This document shows, piece by piece, positions 23,625-24,891 of a DNA stretch of 24,891 nucleotides (positions are counted from its first letter, which is position 1; each line of letters opens with the position of its first letter). The translations under genes and the position numbers were made by a program. The DNA lies in contig JAQCJA010000011.1 in NCBI GenBank assembly GCA_027593305.1, positions 1-24,891 on the forward strand, read 5' to 3'. The notes beneath the pieces were generated by a model that saw only the letters and a list, made by a program, of their open reading frames with translations, ran no database searches and was not told the origin of the DNA. The stretch comes from a bacterium (GTDB lineage Bacteria; Latescibacterota; UBA2968; UBA8231).

Positions 23625-24481
23625 TCTGGCAACTGCAGGGACACCGGCGGATCGACTTTGACCGGCGGGTACAGATCTTCGGCGTGCTGAATGTCACGCC
23701 CGATTCGTTCTACGATGGCGGGCGGTATATTGACGCACAGCGAGCTGCCGACCACGCTTTGCGTCTGTCTGACGAGGGGGCTGACATCATCGATATTGGC
23801 GGAGAGTCATCACGCCCACCGCTCTATGGTGAGGCGGCCACGATCGACCCTGAGCAGGAGTGCCGCAGAGTCGTCCCCGTCGTGGAGGCGTTACGGCGGC
23901 AGAGCGATGTGCCAATCTCGATTGACACCGTGAAGAGCGAAGTTGCACGACGTGCTCTGGCGGCAGGCGCCGACATTATCAATGACATCAGTGCCTTTGA
24001 ACACGAATCGGGGGCCATGGCCAGAGTGGCGGCCGATTCCGGTGCGCCCGTCATCCTCATGCATCGCCGTGGAACGACGGCCACCATGCAACAAGACACG
24101 AGGTACGACGATCTGGTGGGCGAAGTCTGCAGCTACCTGGCGGCGCGTGTCGACTACGCCAGACAGTGCGGCGTGGGTCACGACAGCATCGTCGTTGATC
24201 CCGGCATCGGCTTCGGCAAGTCGATCGAAGGCAACCGCGAGATTGTCCGCAGGGCAGGTGAGTTCGGCGTCAGGGGCTGCCCCGTTCTCATTGGCGCCTC
24301 GCGCAAATCCTTCATTTGGAAGCCATTGGGTCTGACACCGGAGGACGCCCTTAAGGGCAGCATCGCCGCCGCCGTGCTGGCCGTCGCCCACGGGGCACGA
24401 GCCCTGCGCGTTCACGACGTCGCCGCCTCCGTACGGGCTGTTCGCCTGGCCGAATCCATCGAAATCCGGTTGCCGGATTGA
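23621..24481 (+). CDS. folP: Dihydropteroate synthase
   Basis: FolP condenses 6-hydroxymethyl-dihydropterin pyrophosphate with p-aminobenzoate; it is the sulfonamide target. The GTG start at 23621 overlaps the ftsH stop (GTGA). The 286-residue product has GVLNVTPDSFYDGG (21-34), the DIIDIGGESSRPP loop, ISIDT, INDIS, LMHRRGTTATMQ, DPGIGFGKS, LIGASRKSFI and the C-terminal RVHDV, so all the pterin- and phosphate-binding loops are present. It uses the product of the FolB-FolK steps, whose genes lie 16 kb away on the other strand, with folK apparently damaged. cdaA follows after 5 bp, a gene order seen in many bacteria. Confidence 0.96.
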   Translation: MIWQLQGHRRIDFDRRVQIFGVLNVTPDSFYDGGRYIDAQRAADHALRLSDEGADIIDIGGESSRPPLYGEAATIDPEQECRRVVPVVEALRRQSDVPISIDTVKSEVARRALAAGADIINDISAFEHESGAMARVAADSGAPVILMHRRGTTATMQQDTRYDDLVGEVCSYLAARVDYARQCGVGHDSIVVDPGIGFGKSIEGNREIVRRAGEFGVRGCPVLIGASRKSFIWKPLGLTPEDALKGSIAAAVLAVAHGARALRVHDVAASVRAVRLAESIEIRLPD

Positions 24482-24486
24482 CCCCG

Positions 24487-24891
24487 ATGGATGATCTGAT
24501 ACTCTTCCGACTCTTCGGCTTCCTGCCGGTCAGCATCATCTCCATACTCGATATTCTGGTAGTGGCCCTCGTCATCTACCGCCTGCTCAACCTGATTCGC
24601 GGCATGCGCGCGGCGCAGATGCTGGTGGGCCTGTTTCTGCTGGCCACCGTCGCCCTGGCGGCACGATGGCTGGATATGACGGCGTTGGCCTATTTACTCG
24701 AGCAGGTGCAGTCGATCCTTCTCATCCTGCTCGTTATCCTGTTTCAGCCGGAGCTGCGCCGTATGCTCGTCGTGCTGGGGCAGAGCCCGATTCTCAACTG
24801 GTTCTACACGACCGAGCCATCCCGGGTGATCGACGAGGTCGTCAACGGCGCAGTGCAACTGGCGGAGCGCGGCTATGGCGCACTCATCGTT
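24487..24891 (+). CDS. cdaA: Diadenylate cyclase CdaA, N-terminal part (3' partial)
   Basis: The frame is open to the right edge, giving the first 135 residues. Three hydrophobic segments (about 14-33, 43-60 and 68-86) are followed by VILFQPELRRMLVVLGQ, the linker typical of CdaA/YbbP enzymes. The DAC domain then begins, and the window ends at GALIV, just before the DGA and RHR catalytic motifs. CdaA makes c-di-AMP from two ATP at the membrane. Its position after ftsH-folP agrees with the common ftsH-folP-cdaA(-ybbR-glmM) order. The start ATG is 5 bases after the folP stop with no strong ribosome binding site, so translation is probably coupled. Whether the catalytic motifs are intact cannot be seen here. 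Confidence 0.9.
   Translation, partial: MDDLILFRLFGFLPVSIISILDILVVALVIYRLLNLIRGMRAAQMLVGLFLLATVALAARWLDMTALAYLLEQVQSILLILLVILFQPELRRMLVVLGQSPILNWFYTTEPSRVIDEVVNGAVQLAERGYGALIV

Overview
The window is GC-rich, densely coded bacterial DNA that alternates conserved housekeeping genes with cell-envelope genes. Several proteins point to the Fibrobacteres-Chlorobi-Bacteroidetes (FCB) superphylum or a neighbouring candidate phylum (Latescibacterota, Krumholzibacteriota, 'Eisenbacteria' type). Two secreted proteins end in FlgD-like / type IX-like C-terminal domains with a YPNP motif. There is a PorV/UPF0164-type outer-membrane protein and a DUF5683-like pair. The lexA promoter carries the operator type I recall being described for Fibrobacter. 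This placement is inference; no rRNA is present. No tRNA, rRNA, CRISPR, insertion sequence or phage gene was seen, and no stretch over about 300 bases lacks a gene.

Region 1 (1-7108, + strand) is a tightly packed, overlapping set of envelope genes: the end of a secreted FG-GAP-like protein, a 1029-residue protease-like/beta-propeller/outer-membrane-barrel fusion, two small paralogous DUF5683-like proteins, and a secreted HExxH metallopeptidase with a sorting-type C-terminus. Region 2 (7086-7963, - strand) holds folB and a folK whose frame is broken by an apparent deletion of about 20 bases. Region 3 (8010-8484, + strand) is a small intrinsically disordered Q/R/E-rich protein with a strong promoter, hairpin-rich leader and consensus ribosome binding site.

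Region 4 (8650-14086, - strand) runs lexA, glycerate 2-kinase, a PorV-like protein, era and purD in transcription order. The lexA promoter has a LexA operator filling its 17-bp spacer, so LexA probably represses itself and perhaps some of the genes behind it. Region 5 (14191-19634, + strand) encodes a small exported membrane protein and a 1574-residue lipoprotein made of about fifteen fibronectin type III domains in a mostly two-type alternating pattern. A small unknown gene on the - strand (19726-20073) follows.

Region 6 (20178-24891, + strand) is a compact housekeeping run: tilS, ftsH, folP and the start of cdaA (diadenylate cyclase), with gaps of 9 bp or less or overlapping ends. The folate genes (folK, folB, folP) lie in two places in the window, so damage to folK would matter unless another copy exists elsewhere.
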